Shown piece by piece: positions 45,606 to 57,110 of a DNA stretch of 64,000 nucleotides. Position 1 is the stretch's first letter, and each line of letters starts with the position of its first letter. The stretch is from Gryganskiella cystojenkinii (taxonomy: Eukaryota > Mortierellomycota > Mortierellomycetes > Mortierellales > Mortierellaceae): assembly GCA_015852425.1 (NCBI GenBank), contig JAAAIG010000003.1, positions 62,001 through 126,000 of the forward strand, given 5' to 3'. Both the position numbers and the translations under genes were made by a program. The notes beneath the pieces were generated by a model, which searched no databases, was not told the origin of the DNA, and worked only from the letters and a program-made list of their open reading frames with translations.

Positions 45606-47271
45606 TGGACGCTACTCCGTTGCCATCGGAGGTCATTGGCATCATTGGATGCTATCTCGACCGCAACTCTTTGACCGCGGCCCTCCGCGTGGCGAAGAAT
45701 TGGTTCCATGCTGTCGAGCATCTATTGTACAAGACAATAATGGATGCGTATCCGCAGCCGCCCATTCAGGGTCTGATTCGCAATGCCCAACACGTTCATT
45801 CCATCCAGTACGACATGGACAGACAACATCCAAGTACAACCGGAGATCTGAGTTTATTCTCTCTCTTGCCCGTCCAGGTTCGGAACCTCCGTGAACTCGA
45901 CGTCAGCTTTTCCGGGATGGGGGACCAACCCATCCTAGCGGCTACCTTAACGCTGGTCGCAATCAACCATGGTCTACAGACGCTCAAGATCCGTGATCGT
46001 GGAGATCTTGAGAGAGCGTACTGTTGGAAAGAGATGCTCTCGCAGTGCAACGACAGCCATCATTATCGGAACCTACAGAATCTGACTCTGCATTCCATCA
46101 CAATCGATCTCCAGGGTACAGAGCTTCTATTGGATCTGGGACAGACATTGATTCGACTCGAACTGAGTTGGTGTACAATCAAAGACTCCCCAGTCACGAC
46201 GGCAAGAGTACTAACGACGACAGTCAAGGACCCACTCTTCCCGCGATTGGAGAGTCTCTGACTGAAAATGGTCTTCTCCTCGACTCTTCAAGATCTGGCA
46301 TGGATAGGCCAATGCCCACGACTCAAATCTCTGGACTGGCAGAGTCGCGGAAACGATATGCTCGATGCAGAAATTTTTGAGAACCTTCGGACTCAACAAC
46401 GATGGCCTTACCTTGAAGACCTCCGCCTCGAGCAGAAATGACGGATTATTTCCTCTCGTTGGTCCTGAATGCCTGCCAAGGTTCTTTAAAATCCTTCTGT
46501 CTCGAAGATGTCCGGTTCTGGTACCGATCGATGGATGCCCTTGAAAGACACCTGGGAACATTAGAGACCGTCGTTCTGACACGGGTCGAAGAGACGCCCG
46601 AATTTTACAACGTTCGAATCTTGACCACTTGTCCGCGATTGAAATATTACGCATGCGGTGGTATCAGGGCACAGGATTTGGTCATCGGTCGCGGTGCCGA
46701 GAGGACTCGGGCCAAACAAGTCCTGGACGAGAGGGAGTCTGAGAGGGAGCGATTGAGGAGCATGGTAGAGAGTGGGGAGGAGCCCAATGCGCTGCGAGTG
46801 GCTGAGATCATGGAACATTACTGGTCTGAACGACAAGATCTGACGCGCGTACGTTCATGGGTCTGTCTCGAGTTGGAACTCTTGGAAGTGTCACTTGGGG
46901 TTGAACCGGGTGCTGTCCGTGGTTACGATGATCAAGTCTTTGGTCTTCTCTCTCAATTGACAAAACTTCGTTTCTTAAGACTCTGGCAGGCTCCAGAGGA
47001 GATGGTGGAGGGACAAGATGGTCGTAGTCTTCAACTCGATTTACCCTCCGGTTTAGCTCGATTGGGATCGCTCAAAGAACTCGAAGAGTTACATTTCTTG
47101 GGATCGGATCAACGCATGGCGGCGGAGGATGTTCAGTGGATCCTAAACCAGTTCCCGAGACTGAAAGTGATCTCGTCCAATTTTCATACCGAGGACCGCG
47201 AGATTTGTGCCGAGCTGAGAGAGATGGTTGAAGGGACCCAGAGGGAGATCGAAGTGGATGATGGCGAATGA
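45605..47271 (+). pseudogene. F-box/LRR gene with a nonsense codon and a frameshift
   Basis: The ATG (MDATPLPSEVIGIIGCYL) starts an F-box-like N-terminus (NSLTAALRVAKNWFHAVEHL, LLYKTIMDAYP) followed by leucine-rich repeats (LRELDVSFSGMG, LQNLTLHSITIDL, LIRLELSWCTI). At 46259-46261 an in-frame TGA interrupts FPRLESL-stop-LKMVF, where the intact relative at 55.3-57.1 kb reads FPRLRILTIKDVF. The frame then continues to about 46435, where one base is lost and reading passes to the next frame (MTDYFLSLVLNACQGSLKSF onward) until the TGA at 47269. The C-terminal part has the family motifs AQDLVIGRGAERTRAKQVL, RSWVCLELELLEV and DVQWILNQFPRLKVISS. Two separate lesions argue for a pseudogene and against one sequencing error. 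F-box proteins normally select substrates for SCF ubiquitin ligases. Confidence 0.85.
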
Positions 47272-47666
47272 CTCTAAAGCATTAAAACTTTGTCGCTGTA
47301 AAATTTAGTGCTTCGAAAATCATCCACAGCTTGAACGGTTGGTTTCTACCGGCAGACATGTTATTATTCATTGTGGACAGCGTGTTGACACCAACAGGTT
47401 TCTTTTCGTTTCCACCCTGTTTTCCTGTTGTTTTCAACATCTTTACATACTTGTTTGTTGCACGGCGTGTGGCCCCTGGACCAAAATAAAAAATCCTACA
47501 GCTCATGATCTTTGGTCAATAAAAGCTACAAAAGAGTTGTCTGGAAGCGTGGACATTACTCCTTTCTTTCTTGGGGATCCTTGTGAATATGATACAATGA
47601 TACAGTGTGTCGGCGACAATTTTATTTACAATGGGAAAGGTCGATGTGGAGTAGGCTGTATATGTT

Positions 47667-50389
47667 CTAATGATCAATACTATCGTCTTCTTCCATGACC
47701 TTTTGAAGTCTAGACTCTGAATAGACTGTCGAAAAAGAGGATGACGGAGTGTCATCTTCAGAGTGGCGGTGGTGATGCTTCGCCGAGTCGGTTGTAAGTG
47801 AGAAGGGAGAGTTGACGAGGGTGGAGGTTGAACTATCGTGGCTACCATGACTGTTGCTGCGACGAGATCTCTGATCGACTTTCTTCTGGTATTGGACGCT
47901 CTCTATGGTTTCTGTCGTGTACGACGGTGCTGGAGAGACGACCTGGTCGATAGTTGAAGAGAAAGTCGATTCAATATGTTCCTCTTGTCGAGTGTCAACG
48001 CCTTGTTTACCCTTGAGAACCTCCACCGTCGTGGCGGTACTCTCCACCACCGGAACCTTGCCTCGGACTCGGATCCAGTTCCTGATCCGGTGCAAATAAT
48101 ACATGGCGATGAACGCACACAAAATCACAAACCCGACGCCGAGGTAAAGCGCGACCCAGATTGGCCCTCCAGTCGTATCCAAGAACGGGTAGATCCAAAA
48201 CCCGTCGACCGCATAGACCACATGTGCCTCCGCCAGGTAGAGCAAACAGATCACAAAGACAATAGCGACATGCGAGGGTACAAACGACATGGTGTTGATG
48301 ATGACCTCGATCATGAGCACGATCAAGTCTCCGCCATGGAACGAATAGTTCCGCCAAAGTCCGTCTGGTTTCATACCGACTGCGGTTTCCTTTGCATCGC
48401 CTTCCAAACCCAGGTAACCCCAGAACAAGATAGGAACTATGACACTTGAAACATGAGGAAAAAAGAAATTGACTGTTAGTAAAAACCGTTGCTCTTTTTG
48501 ACCGTTGGTGCAACCATGACACACGCAGTAGTGACATCGACCTGAGACTTACTGGAATGTGCAAATGGTATGGTAAAGGAAAAAATTCATGTCTGTCAAA
48601 AGCCAGTGCTGTCGCTCCACTGTCGTCGAAGGTATCTCGACCAAATCCAAAAAGGATCCAGCGTCCTTAGAGACGCTCTTCTCCTTACGGATGCGCAGTC
48701 CTCGTTCTCGACGCCATTCACTCAAAGTGTGCCAAGAGGTGACCTAGTCAGTGAACATGAGAGTTATGAGAGTGAGCAGGTGTGCGACTTGGAGCAAGGT
48801 AATTTTTTGCAATTGAGGAGAGGCTGTCGCCGAAGCTGCGCCGACAGGTTAAAAAAAAAAATCCCCCGCCGAGCGCAGCGCCAAATGAGCTGAATAATGA
48901 CGCGGCACAGCATGTAAAGCAGCTCGATAACTTTTTCCCGATCCAAGACAACACAATCACAAAGCATAAAAAAACTGTCAATGAGAAACAAAAAAGTTGA
49001 AAGCGACCAGTCTCTCCTTATGCTGGGTTCTTTTTTGCCATGCGATCAATTGAAACGGAGTAAGAAAAAAAAATGGCGGAAAGGCTTAGCAAAGGGTGCA
49101 CCTTTGGCATCAGAAAAAACTTTTGATTCCTGTGAAAGATTTTTTTTTGATTGAGGTCAAGGCGCAGAAAAAACAATTGAACACAGACCGGATAATGTCC
49201 CTTCCGGGAGATAGGGGATCAAAACAAAAAGCAAAAAAAAACTTGTTTGGAGCCAACGTTCACTTATCTCGACCTGACTAATGCACTAATGCACAGCACA
49301 CCGGAAACCAATAAAACACTTTTTTTTTCAATAATAGTCAGGTCGATGCGAAGTATACGCACACACAGAACGGGAATGATGTGAACCAATGGGGATGTTG
49401 AATATAAAAAAGTGTGGCCTTCGAAGAAACAAAATAGCCATGCGCCTCTCCATCCGAACAATGGCGCGATTACTTCCACCATCCGCAACGCCGCAATACC
49501 GAAAAGCCCTCTCCAAACGAGAGACCAATCATGCCAAGAGAACAGAGGCGAGAAATGGGGGAGGGGAGAGAGTGAGGACGAAAGACTCGTAGACAAGAAA
49601 AAGAAAGCTTACCCCGAGGTAGGAGATCATCCCAAAGTACGACAACTGAGTCAAGTAACAGAAGGCAAACTGGGGTCGGTCGTTCAGGAACATATCGGTG
49701 ATCAACACAATGGCCGTGTACAAGAACAACAGGAACCTCACACAAAACAGAGCTCCCGTGGATAACCAACTGGATAAGACCAAGGCTTCGGTTCTTGTAC
49801 CCTCTGTGTCAAGTCGAAAGAACCGAACATATATCGAGTTTTGGATCCGCGGAGGGTGTCGAGGTTTCCGGAGTCCGAGTCGGAGAGGTGTGAGTGCTGT
49901 GATGACAGTAGAGGAGGATGTGATTGTGGTGTGCTGATCATCGCCAATTTTTGGCGGTTGGGAGGATTGCTGATCGCTTTCCTCTTTTGTTGATTCGAGG
50001 TTGTTGGAATTGCTCAACAACAATCCCGGAAGCTGTTTTCCGAGGCCGTCGATCTTGAACTGGTCAGTGCTCACAACATATGCACCGTCATCATCCTGGT
50101 CGAACAGGGTTCGTTGTGTCCCTGCTGTGCCAGGGCTCTTTATAGAGGGGGATTCTGTTGCTGCGGTTGTGGGTGAGAATGGATTGTGGGTGTAAACGGG
50201 CAAGGATGAGGTCACGATCGGGGGTAATGAGGTCGAGGGGATATTGAGGACCACATCCTGAGAGGAACGTGAGTGAGCACGAGGCTGTGTGGGGGTTAAT
50301 GGTGGTATTGATAGCGATGATGATGAGAAAGAGGAGGGTATTGGGATTGCATGAGGCAATGGCGAGCGATTCGATCCGTCGATTGTCAT
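47667..50389 (-). CDS. AIG1/FAR-17a-like multi-pass membrane protein with long N-terminal extension
   Basis: Exons on the minus strand are 50389..49613, 48743..48553 and 48444..47667. The introns (869 and 108 bp) are GT-AG and the product is 581 aa. Residues 1-190 are disordered Ser/Pro/Thr-rich sequence. About six membrane helices follow: FCVRFLLFLYTAIVLITDMF, YLTQLSYFGMISYLGVTSWH, then NFFLYHTICTFHVIVPILFW, FHGGDLIVLMIEVIINTMSF, AIVFVICLLYLAEAHVVYAV and the motif DGFWIYPFLD. The last is close to the W-V-YPFLE motif of human AIG1/ADTRP, which hydrolyse fatty-acid esters of hydroxy fatty acids using membrane-embedded Thr and His. The T in the first helix (VLITDMF) and H in FHGGD may correspond, but that needs alignment. 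The C-terminal about 150 residues are Ser/His-rich. Hydrolase activity is inferred. Confidence 0.8.
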
Positions 50390-50886
50390 GCTTTCTTCGA
50401 CGTGTTATCCAAATGCAGGAGTGTAAGGTGATCGAGGGGAGTGGTGTGTTTGTTGCTGACAATTGTGTCCGCAGTGCAGAGGATGGCGATCCAGATGTAA
50501 GAGGTGAGGAGCGAACGAGGACTTAAAGGGTGCGCGGAGAGGGGTGATGGGGCCGACTGCCCACGGTTTCGAAAAGGATAGGCGAAATGAAAGGATATTT
50601 GAGAAAGAGAAGCAGAGAACAGAATGGGAAGATGGGTTAGTTATTTATATAACAGGTGTCGGCGCTGAGGCGCGGGTGCATGATAGGACAAAATAATAGA
50701 AAGGCGAATGAAAGAGAGAATGAACTTTCCCTCCGCCGATTGAATTATTTTACAAGGCTATTATGGCGTCAGTCGAGCCAAAGATATGTTCACCTCCCAC
50801 AGAACAGAAGTATACAGCCTCATTGATCCAACATTCCTGGTGTCAGATCTCGAGCAGAAATCATTCAAGACAATCACACAAACAGA

Positions 50887-50943
50887 GACATAAAATTATT
50901 AACAAATGGAGACATAAAATTATTAACAAATGGAGACATAAAA
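50887..50943 (+). repeat. 24-bp tandem repeat, about 2.4 copies
   Basis: A 24-bp AT-rich unit beginning GACATAAAATT occurs perfectly at 50887-50910 and 50911-50934, with nine more bases of a third copy. Confidence 0.9.
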
Positions 50944-52227
50944 GTCTCAACGGCCCTACTTCCCCTGCAGACTCGTTCTCCTTTTTTTTTGGGTTATTTT
51001 CTTTCAAGGCAAATGTGCGCCTTCCTTTTCGTCAACTCAGGAACTCTTGCACCACATTTTTTACATTCAGCCGAGGGCGTGCGGTATAAAAGAATAGTAA
51101 AGGAAACTTCCCTCGCCCGCAACAGCCTCTTTTTTGGTGTTTATGTTTTATGGAGTCGATTTTCAGATTGTCATCAATCATAGACGAACACGATGTTCTC
51201 TAGAGGAACATTGAAGCCAAAAAGTGAACCAAAAAAGAAAGATCGAGAGGGCAAATTGATCGAAGAAAGAGAGATTGAGTACGACTGGAGTACTGCCAAG
51301 GAATACTCCTACACTCGCCCCCATCCAAGGGTTTGTGTGCTACACTTTGTACAAAATCTGGGACGGGGGAGTCCTGCTCGATGGAGCAAAGCGGCGACAG
51401 AGAAACTGTGGGCGAGGATGTAGGCATTCGTGTTATCCCTTTTCTTCTGTTCTCTCTCATACTCTCTTTTCTTTATGTAGCGGGAAACGAAAGTGTTGAT
51501 AGTGAATCACTTACATGGACCTGTAAGTAGTCAGAGAGCCAGGACGACCGCAAAAGGGTAGAATTGTCCAACTAACAGGGAAGGGTTGTGAGCGTACTGT
51601 TTGCTCTGAAAGGCTCTGAAGGATTGCTTTCGAGAATAGAGTGGGGTCGAAAGATTATTCAAGACGTGTCCGCGGAAACGTGTCGGAGGAGACAATAATG
51701 GGTGCGAATGTCGTGGTCAAAATAGGCACTACTCCAAGAATCTTGAATCAGCGTGGTGAAAAGGATTCTGACTTGGGTTGGATTGTGTTGATGAAGCTTA
51801 TAGTAGGGCGATGATAGTGGTGGAGTGGCGTGGATCGAGAGTTTGTCAATGTGGCGGAAAGGTGCGATATCGTAAAACAAAATATGCAAATATGCAAGGA
51901 AAAAAACTACCAAGAACACAAAAAAAAACTGTCTAACGGTCGACCTGTTTCGACGGAGCGTTGTGAAACGTAGTTCCCAAGGATTGACATTGACCCGAAG
52001 GATGACAGCATATTCTCAATTTCTCTGGCTAAAAACGGGTACGATACAAGCGCGGTGGTCATCGTAGTCAGCACGTTCTTCTTTGCTCGGTCAAGCGAGA
52101 GAGGGAGGCGTGTTAGAAAAAAAGATGTGTGCCGTAAAAGAAAGGAGTGGACGCGATCGAAGGCCATCAACGGCGTAAAAACGACACAATTAGATCAGTC
52201 GTTGTTGCCACCAAACCTGGTTGCGTA

Positions 52228-52233
52228 CACGTG
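52228..52233. promoter_or_regulatory. E-box CACGTG upstream of the 5-phosphatase
   Basis: CACGTGAC, 214 bp upstream of the ATG. It is similar to the palindrome before the Acinus-like gene. A bHLH site is inferred. Confidence 0.35.
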
Positions 52234-52446
52234 ACCTGATGTCATTTTTCAAAAAAAAATTTGATTTTAAGCTCCCCCTTTGGCATCACCCTTGGCTAAT
52301 CATTCAATTTGTGGGCTGTCACTTTCCCCTCGATACCGTTCGGCACAGTGTTCCTTTGTTGTTGTTCTCTTTCTTCCTCCTTACCTCTTCCCCTTCCCTG
52401 CAACAGTCCTCAATTGTCCATTCCACCTTATTCATTCTCCCGAGAC

Positions 52447-54624
52447 ATGGCCTCCCCCAACCATGCTCCCGTCGTTCTCATCGGCACCTTCAACATGAAC
52501 CAGCGTCCCATCGAGCAGGACCTCTCAGACTGGCTCGCCACTCACCCCTCTCTTTCCTCTCATGCCACAGACTCAGCCCCCAACAGTCCAACTCTATCCT
52601 CCCCTACTTATGCGTCCACGGCGGACTTCAACACTGTCCCCGAGGGTAGCGCCCCTCTCGGTACCTCTTCCTCCTCAACACCCATCTTGCCCGATATCGT
52701 CGCATTGGCCCTCCAAGAGTTTGCACCATACCCGGACGCGTTCATACATAGTACCTACCAAATCAAACAAAAAGTCGATGACCTCGCAAAACTCATCCTC
52801 CGAACACTCCACCGTACCTGTCCCGGATACCGTTTCAGTCTCGTCTCTCAAACTGCTCAGGTCGGCATGATTCTTTTTATCCTGACAAGAGACGGTAGTA
52901 TGACCGAACATGTCGAACGCATCTTGAACGCCTCGGTCGGTACGGGTCCTGTTTTGATGGGGAACAAGGGAGCAATTGCAACAAAGATGACCGTTCGTCT
53001 CGCACCCACCGCCGCAAGACCTTGTTTCGATATCTGCTTTATCAATGCTCACTTGAGTGCACACCTCAACATGATCAAGCGGAGAAACGATGACTATCTG
53101 GCGATCTGTCGACGCATGGTCTTTTTAAACGATCACGATAATCATGTAGAAGGCATGCTGTACGAACACCATGACCGTTTGTCCTCAATTTCTTCGACTG
53201 CCGCGGGCAGTAGCTCACCTTTCGCCTCGCCCTTTGACTCCACGGAGGATTTGCGACAGTCAGAGGAATCGGACTCGCTTTACCAACTCGATAACGACTC
53301 AAGACCGTTACTGCCCAACAAGACCACACCGCCTTCCTTAAAGGGACACAGGAGCGAAAGCAGCACCAAGAGCAGGAAATATACCCGAGAATACCTTCAG
53401 CAAAAGCGAGGCAGCCAGGACGGCAACAACAACAGCAACAAGAAAAAGAAGAACAACAACAGTGGCGGCAGTGCCGTCGCCTGGGAAGAATCTATTTTTT
53501 CTTGCGATTACATCTTTTGGGCTGGAGATCTCAACTACCGCTTGGACCTCTCTCAGTGTGACGGATCCCTCGGCAAGGACAAGAAAAAGAAGACGAAGAA
53601 GCAACAAGACGAGGATCTCCTTTCGCAATCGACCATGCCAGACCTGACTGCCAAGGAGATTGTCCATGCGATTGAACAGGGGCAACTTCGACAACTTTAC
53701 AGTCATGATCAGCTCTCGGCCCAGCGCAAGACCCTCAAAGTTTTTAAAGGATTCCACGAAGCACCCCTGGCTTTTCCACCAACTTACAAATTCAGGATGG
53801 GATCGAATCAATACAATGCCTCGAAACGTGTTCCTGCATGGACAGATCGTGTCTTGTGGTTTGTCCATCCAAGAGACGCTTCGAGCGCGGATGAGGAAAA
53901 GGAAGACGAGCTGGATGCCTGGGACGAACACTCGCAAGGTCTGGGTCGAGGCACGTTACCGTTAGAATCCGCGGACCGTGTTCGAAACCGGATCATGCAT
54001 CAAAAGTCTTGGACAACAATGACAGAGGGAACACGCTCTCGTGGGACTTTTTCCAGTCTGGCCAAGAAGGGTGGTCGAGTTCCCGTGAACGCAAGTGTCT
54101 TTCAACCGCCTACTGCAGCTGCAGCTGCTGGAGGCTCCCTGGGTCCCTTCTCGGCCGAACCGGCACATGATCCCTCGACAGTCTCTTCCGCCGTATCCTC
54201 AAGCTCACTCTCGAGTCTGTCGTCTAGGAACAGCTACGGGTCGAATCCTCAATTGAAAAAACCTCAACAACATCAGCAACAGCCGTTCATTCAATCGCCT
54301 TCCTCGACGGTCATGACCTCTTCATCCTCTGTTTCAGCTTCGTCCAGTCCGTTGTTGATTCATTATTATACCTCGCACCCATATTACAAGAGTTCAGATC
54401 ACAAGCCCGTCTCAGCCCTATTCACGCTCTTGCCTTATAACCTGGCCACGGTTCAAGAGCCCAGTCCTTATGGAATCGACCCGGCCTGGAAACGTAAAAA
54501 GTGGATTGGCAAGAAACTGACCACTATTGCGGGTCACTTGTTGAGATGGGGGTTCTTGGTCCTCGGTCTCGGAGCATTTGCAAGTCTGTTTATGTTGGTT
54601 CGTCGGCACTTGCAGGGTTGGTAA
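52447..54624 (+). CDS. Inositol-polyphosphate 5-phosphatase with C-terminal membrane anchor
   Basis: Single exon of 725 aa. The frame is open further upstream but the first ATG is 52447 (MASPNHAPVVLIGTFNMNQR). The catalytic motifs come in order: IGTFNMN, LQEF (Mg ligand Glu), MGNKGAIATKM, FINAHLSAH, WAGDLNYRLD (metal/phosphate motif), PAWTDRVLW and SSDHKPVSALF. Long Ser/Asn/Lys-rich inserts at about 285-335 and 525-640 interrupt the domain. Near the C-terminus, WGFLVLGLGAFASLFMLV is a single hydrophobic helix ending in RRHLQGW, so the enzyme is probably tail-anchored with the catalytic domain in the cytosol. Members dephosphorylate the 5-position of PI(4,5)P2 or inositol phosphates. Substrate preference cannot be read from sequence. 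Confidence 0.93.
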   Translation: MASPNHAPVVLIGTFNMNQRPIEQDLSDWLATHPSLSSHATDSAPNSPTLSSPTYASTADFNTVPEGSAPLGTSSSSTPILPDIVALALQEFAPYPDAFIHSTYQIKQKVDDLAKLILRTLHRTCPGYRFSLVSQTAQVGMILFILTRDGSMTEHVERILNASVGTGPVLMGNKGAIATKMTVRLAPTAARPCFDICFINAHLSAHLNMIKRRNDDYLAICRRMVFLNDHDNHVEGMLYEHHDRLSSISSTAAGSSSPFASPFDSTEDLRQSEESDSLYQLDNDSRPLLPNKTTPPSLKGHRSESSTKSRKYTREYLQQKRGSQDGNNNSNKKKKNNNSGGSAVAWEESIFSCDYIFWAGDLNYRLDLSQCDGSLGKDKKKKTKKQQDEDLLSQSTMPDLTAKEIVHAIEQGQLRQLYSHDQLSAQRKTLKVFKGFHEAPLAFPPTYKFRMGSNQYNASKRVPAWTDRVLWFVHPRDASSADEEKEDELDAWDEHSQGLGRGTLPLESADRVRNRIMHQKSWTTMTEGTRSRGTFSSLAKKGGRVPVNASVFQPPTAAAAAGGSLGPFSAEPAHDPSTVSSAVSSSSLSSLSSRNSYGSNPQLKKPQQHQQQPFIQSPSSTVMTSSSSVSASSSPLLIHYYTSHPYYKSSDHKPVSALFTLLPYNLATVQEPSPYGIDPAWKRKKWIGKKLTTIAGHLLRWGFLVLGLGAFASLFMLVRRHLQGW

Positions 54625-54829
54625 AAAAAAGGAGAGGGGTTTGTCTTTGATTTTCTTGATAGCCTAATAATACCATAATTCATGATCATACTAAAATTCG
54701 CTAATGAAACAACAACGAGCTGGTATTTTTTGGTATCTTCGTCTTGATCTCTTCCAACAGATAAGAGTATCAGCAGAGATCAAGTTGTTGCTTGTCAGGA
54801 AATGAAAATATTTGTGCTCATACGAGCCC

Positions 54830-55268
54830 TAAAAGAATACTAGAAAGGCCAACAGGAGGAATCTGTCTATACCAACCCTGCAACAGCATGGACAGAGGTC
54901 GGCGGAACAAATCCTGAGAGCCATCAACGGAAAGCTTGCAACGACCTTGGTTCAGGAGGATCAATCCGAACCAGAGCCGGTGATCGTTCTTGTAGGTCAG
55001 AGTAGAGTCGAGTTCGAGCTCGGTCAGGTTATGGGATCGAATCAAAGGGTGGGTCATGTATTGGCGCCTGTCTGCGCCTCGAAGAAAGAGTCGTCCGGCA
55101 TGAAGTGCATTGCGGACGAGGCCTTGGAGTGAGGGACCAGATAACACTGAGGGGAGATGCTTAGATCGTGATGTAGAGTAAAGGTACCAGAGCCTCATGA
55201 CAGAACTTACGGACAGGTACGGATGATACTAAGGAGTTGTGGTTTGACGAGAGAGCCTGAATTTATTG
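54830..55268 (-). pseudogene. Truncated F-box/LRR fragment
   Basis: Reading the minus strand from 55268, VPVRKFCHEALVPLLYITI-stop resembles the F-box segment of the neighbouring family (ALRVxKFWxxAL..LLY). After a frame change, SGPSLQGLVRNALHAGRLFL and LTELELDSTLTYKNDHRLWF continue as the first leucine-rich repeat, as in the gene at 45.6 kb (PIQGLIRNAQ, LRELDVSF). It stops at about 54830, so only about a quarter of the gene remains. It lies directly 3' of the intact F-box gene on the same strand, as a tandem relic. Confidence 0.65.
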
Positions 55269-55271
55269 TGT

Positions 55272-57110
55272 TCAAAAGTCCACCTCTGATCCAAAATCGC
55301 TATTCTCGCTCTCACCCGTGTTCTCGTTCTCGTTCTTATTTTCGTCTTTGAGTTCATCGGTACAAGTCTCGATACCTTGCTTGTGAAAGATCTCTTTCAA
55401 TCCCTTACATATCTCGGCATCCACATGTAGCTCGGACGAGACGCTCTCGAGATCGGGCCAATGTTCCAGCATCCAGTGAACGTCCGCTTCCGACATCTCT
55501 TGTACGGTCCCATAAAAGAAAAGGGACTGCAACCTCCTCAACGTCACCAGCTGACCCAGTCCGGCTCGCAGTGTCAGCTGGAGACTCCTTTGGTCGAGCA
55601 TATCAAACGTTGGCGTACTCACGTTCAATGTCTGCAACTGTGTCAGCTTTGCGAGCTGGGCAAAGATCTGATCCTGCCACTCCAGATGATGGTCGTTATC
55701 TTCAAGACAGTCCGGGTACAAGGACTGGCTTTTGAAATCGAAAAAGATGGTCAGGTTCACAAGACCGAGGCACACCCAGGGCCGCACCTCGAAAATGGTA
55801 CGTTCATTTATGAACTGGGCCATGACTTCATTCAGGCGGTGCAGGTTCCTGAATCCTTCATCCTCCAACACCTCCCGGTCTCTCATCTTTAAATCCGTCT
55901 CATTATCTTTTAAGAGCTGGGCGGCTCTTGCTTCCTCTGCACCGTGACCACGTACGAGCTCATGAGCGGCCAGGCTGTCGCACCGGATGCACTTCATCTT
56001 TGTAAAAGTGGTCAAGAACTTTGTCACCATCCAGGATGGAATGTCCTGATAGCCGCAAAGGTCCAATCGTTCCAGTGTCTCGGAATGCCGTTCTAGCGCC
56101 TGTAGGGAGCAGTATCGGAAAAACGAATCTTTGAGTTCGACGCCGACCAGGGTTGACCCGCAGGCTCCCAAGATCCTCGCAATCTCACAATCCGAGAGCT
56201 TGACGGACAAATAGGCAATACTGATTTCTTGGAGTTGACTCCATCGATGGTAGGATGCGAGTCGGTTGTAGATCTCCCACCGGGTATCGACAGGTCTTAG
56301 GCTGGACCAAGTCAACTCGGTCAAGACTGGGCACTGTTGAATCCACTCAAACTCTTGCAGAGCCGAATCAAAAACGTCCTTGATCGTGAGGATCCTAAGG
56401 CGCGGGAACCGAGGAGGTACCGTAGTCATCGTTGTCGCTGCCACCGCAATACTGGAAGAAGCGGGAGAAGAAGATGAAGAAGAAGACGACCACTTTGACG
56501 GACACTGGGCGAGAATAAGCTTGACTAGGATTGAGCCAAGATTTAGGATTTGTTCTGTATCCTCATGACTGAGTCGGACCTTGTACAGACAAAGTTCTTG
56601 AAGTACGTGACCGCACTGTGAGAACAAGGGTACCCAACAAGGTCGGGACAATTTTCCAGCGTCCTCGATCTTGAGCGTCACTAAACCCTGGTTAAGTAGG
56701 ACAAGTCCACCTACACCACATTGCCAGATATCGTCGTCCGAGAGTTCCTTGACCGAGATTTCGAGTTGAAGGAGATTATCGCATCGGAACTCGCCGGCAG
56801 CCGCCACAAACGTGCTCAAGGTGGCCATTCGTTGTTTTCGATGACCAAGGTAGAAGATGAGTTTTCGGATCAAATGCGCATGGCGTATCAACCCCTCTGG
56901 AGAGGGGAGTCGCACGGTGTCCTCGTTCTTGTCTTCGGATTGATCTTTGTTCTTACTGTTGTCCACGACCTCGTCCTTGAATGACCGGTAAAGGATTGGG
57001 ATCAAGAGAAGGTGCCATCGTTGAGAGACCCGAACGCAGGTGGCGAGCGTGTGAAGGTCCATACGGGTCCCGATGTTGATCAGAATTTCGGTAATGTTGA
57101 GAGCGATCAT
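55272..57110 (-). CDS. F-box/LRR protein (intact copy 1)
   Basis: Single exon; the ATG at 57110 gives 612 aa starting MIALNITEILINIGTRMDLH, directly the F-box-like helix pair (LHTLATCVRVSQRWHLLLIP, ILYRSF). The frame is open 80 codons further up, with another ATG at 57284, but that extension does not resemble the family. About eight leucine-rich repeats follow (LLQLEISVKEL, LVTLKIEDAG, FPRLRILTIKDVF, LVGVELKDSFF, LERLDLCGYQDI). The family C-terminal block has AHELVRGHGAEEARAAQLL, RPWVCLGLVNLTIF, WQDQIFAQLAKLTQLQTLNV and DVHWMLEHWPDLESVSSEL. The extreme C-terminus is Asp/Glu/Asn-rich. It probably acts as a substrate-selecting subunit of an SCF ubiquitin ligase; the substrate is unknown. Confidence 0.85.
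   Translation of the reverse strand: MIALNITEILINIGTRMDLHTLATCVRVSQRWHLLLIPILYRSFKDEVVDNSKNKDQSEDKNEDTVRLPSPEGLIRHAHLIRKLIFYLGHRKQRMATLSTFVAAAGEFRCDNLLQLEISVKELSDDDIWQCGVGGLVLLNQGLVTLKIEDAGKLSRPCWVPLFSQCGHVLQELCLYKVRLSHEDTEQILNLGSILVKLILAQCPSKWSSSSSSSSPASSSIAVAATTMTTVPPRFPRLRILTIKDVFDSALQEFEWIQQCPVLTELTWSSLRPVDTRWEIYNRLASYHRWSQLQEISIAYLSVKLSDCEIARILGACGSTLVGVELKDSFFRYCSLQALERHSETLERLDLCGYQDIPSWMVTKFLTTFTKMKCIRCDSLAAHELVRGHGAEEARAAQLLKDNETDLKMRDREVLEDEGFRNLHRLNEVMAQFINERTIFEVRPWVCLGLVNLTIFFDFKSQSLYPDCLEDNDHHLEWQDQIFAQLAKLTQLQTLNVSTPTFDMLDQRSLQLTLRAGLGQLVTLRRLQSLFFYGTVQEMSEADVHWMLEHWPDLESVSSELHVDAEICKGLKEIFHKQGIETCTDELKDENKNENENTGESENSDFGSEVDF

Larger units (their letters stand above)
50390..52446. 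other. Intergenic between divergent AIG1-like and 5-phosphatase genes
   Basis: About 2 kb. It contains a tandem repeat (50887-50943), a small open frame at 51193-51423 starting with ATG (MFSRGTLKPKSEPKKKDREG) that shows no recognisable feature and is not called, and an E-box at 52228-52233. Confidence 0.5.

Noticed and set aside
51193..51423. 76-codon frame starting MFSRGTLKPK
   Set aside because: It has an ATG but no domain, signal or neighbour support; left as unassigned intergenic DNA.
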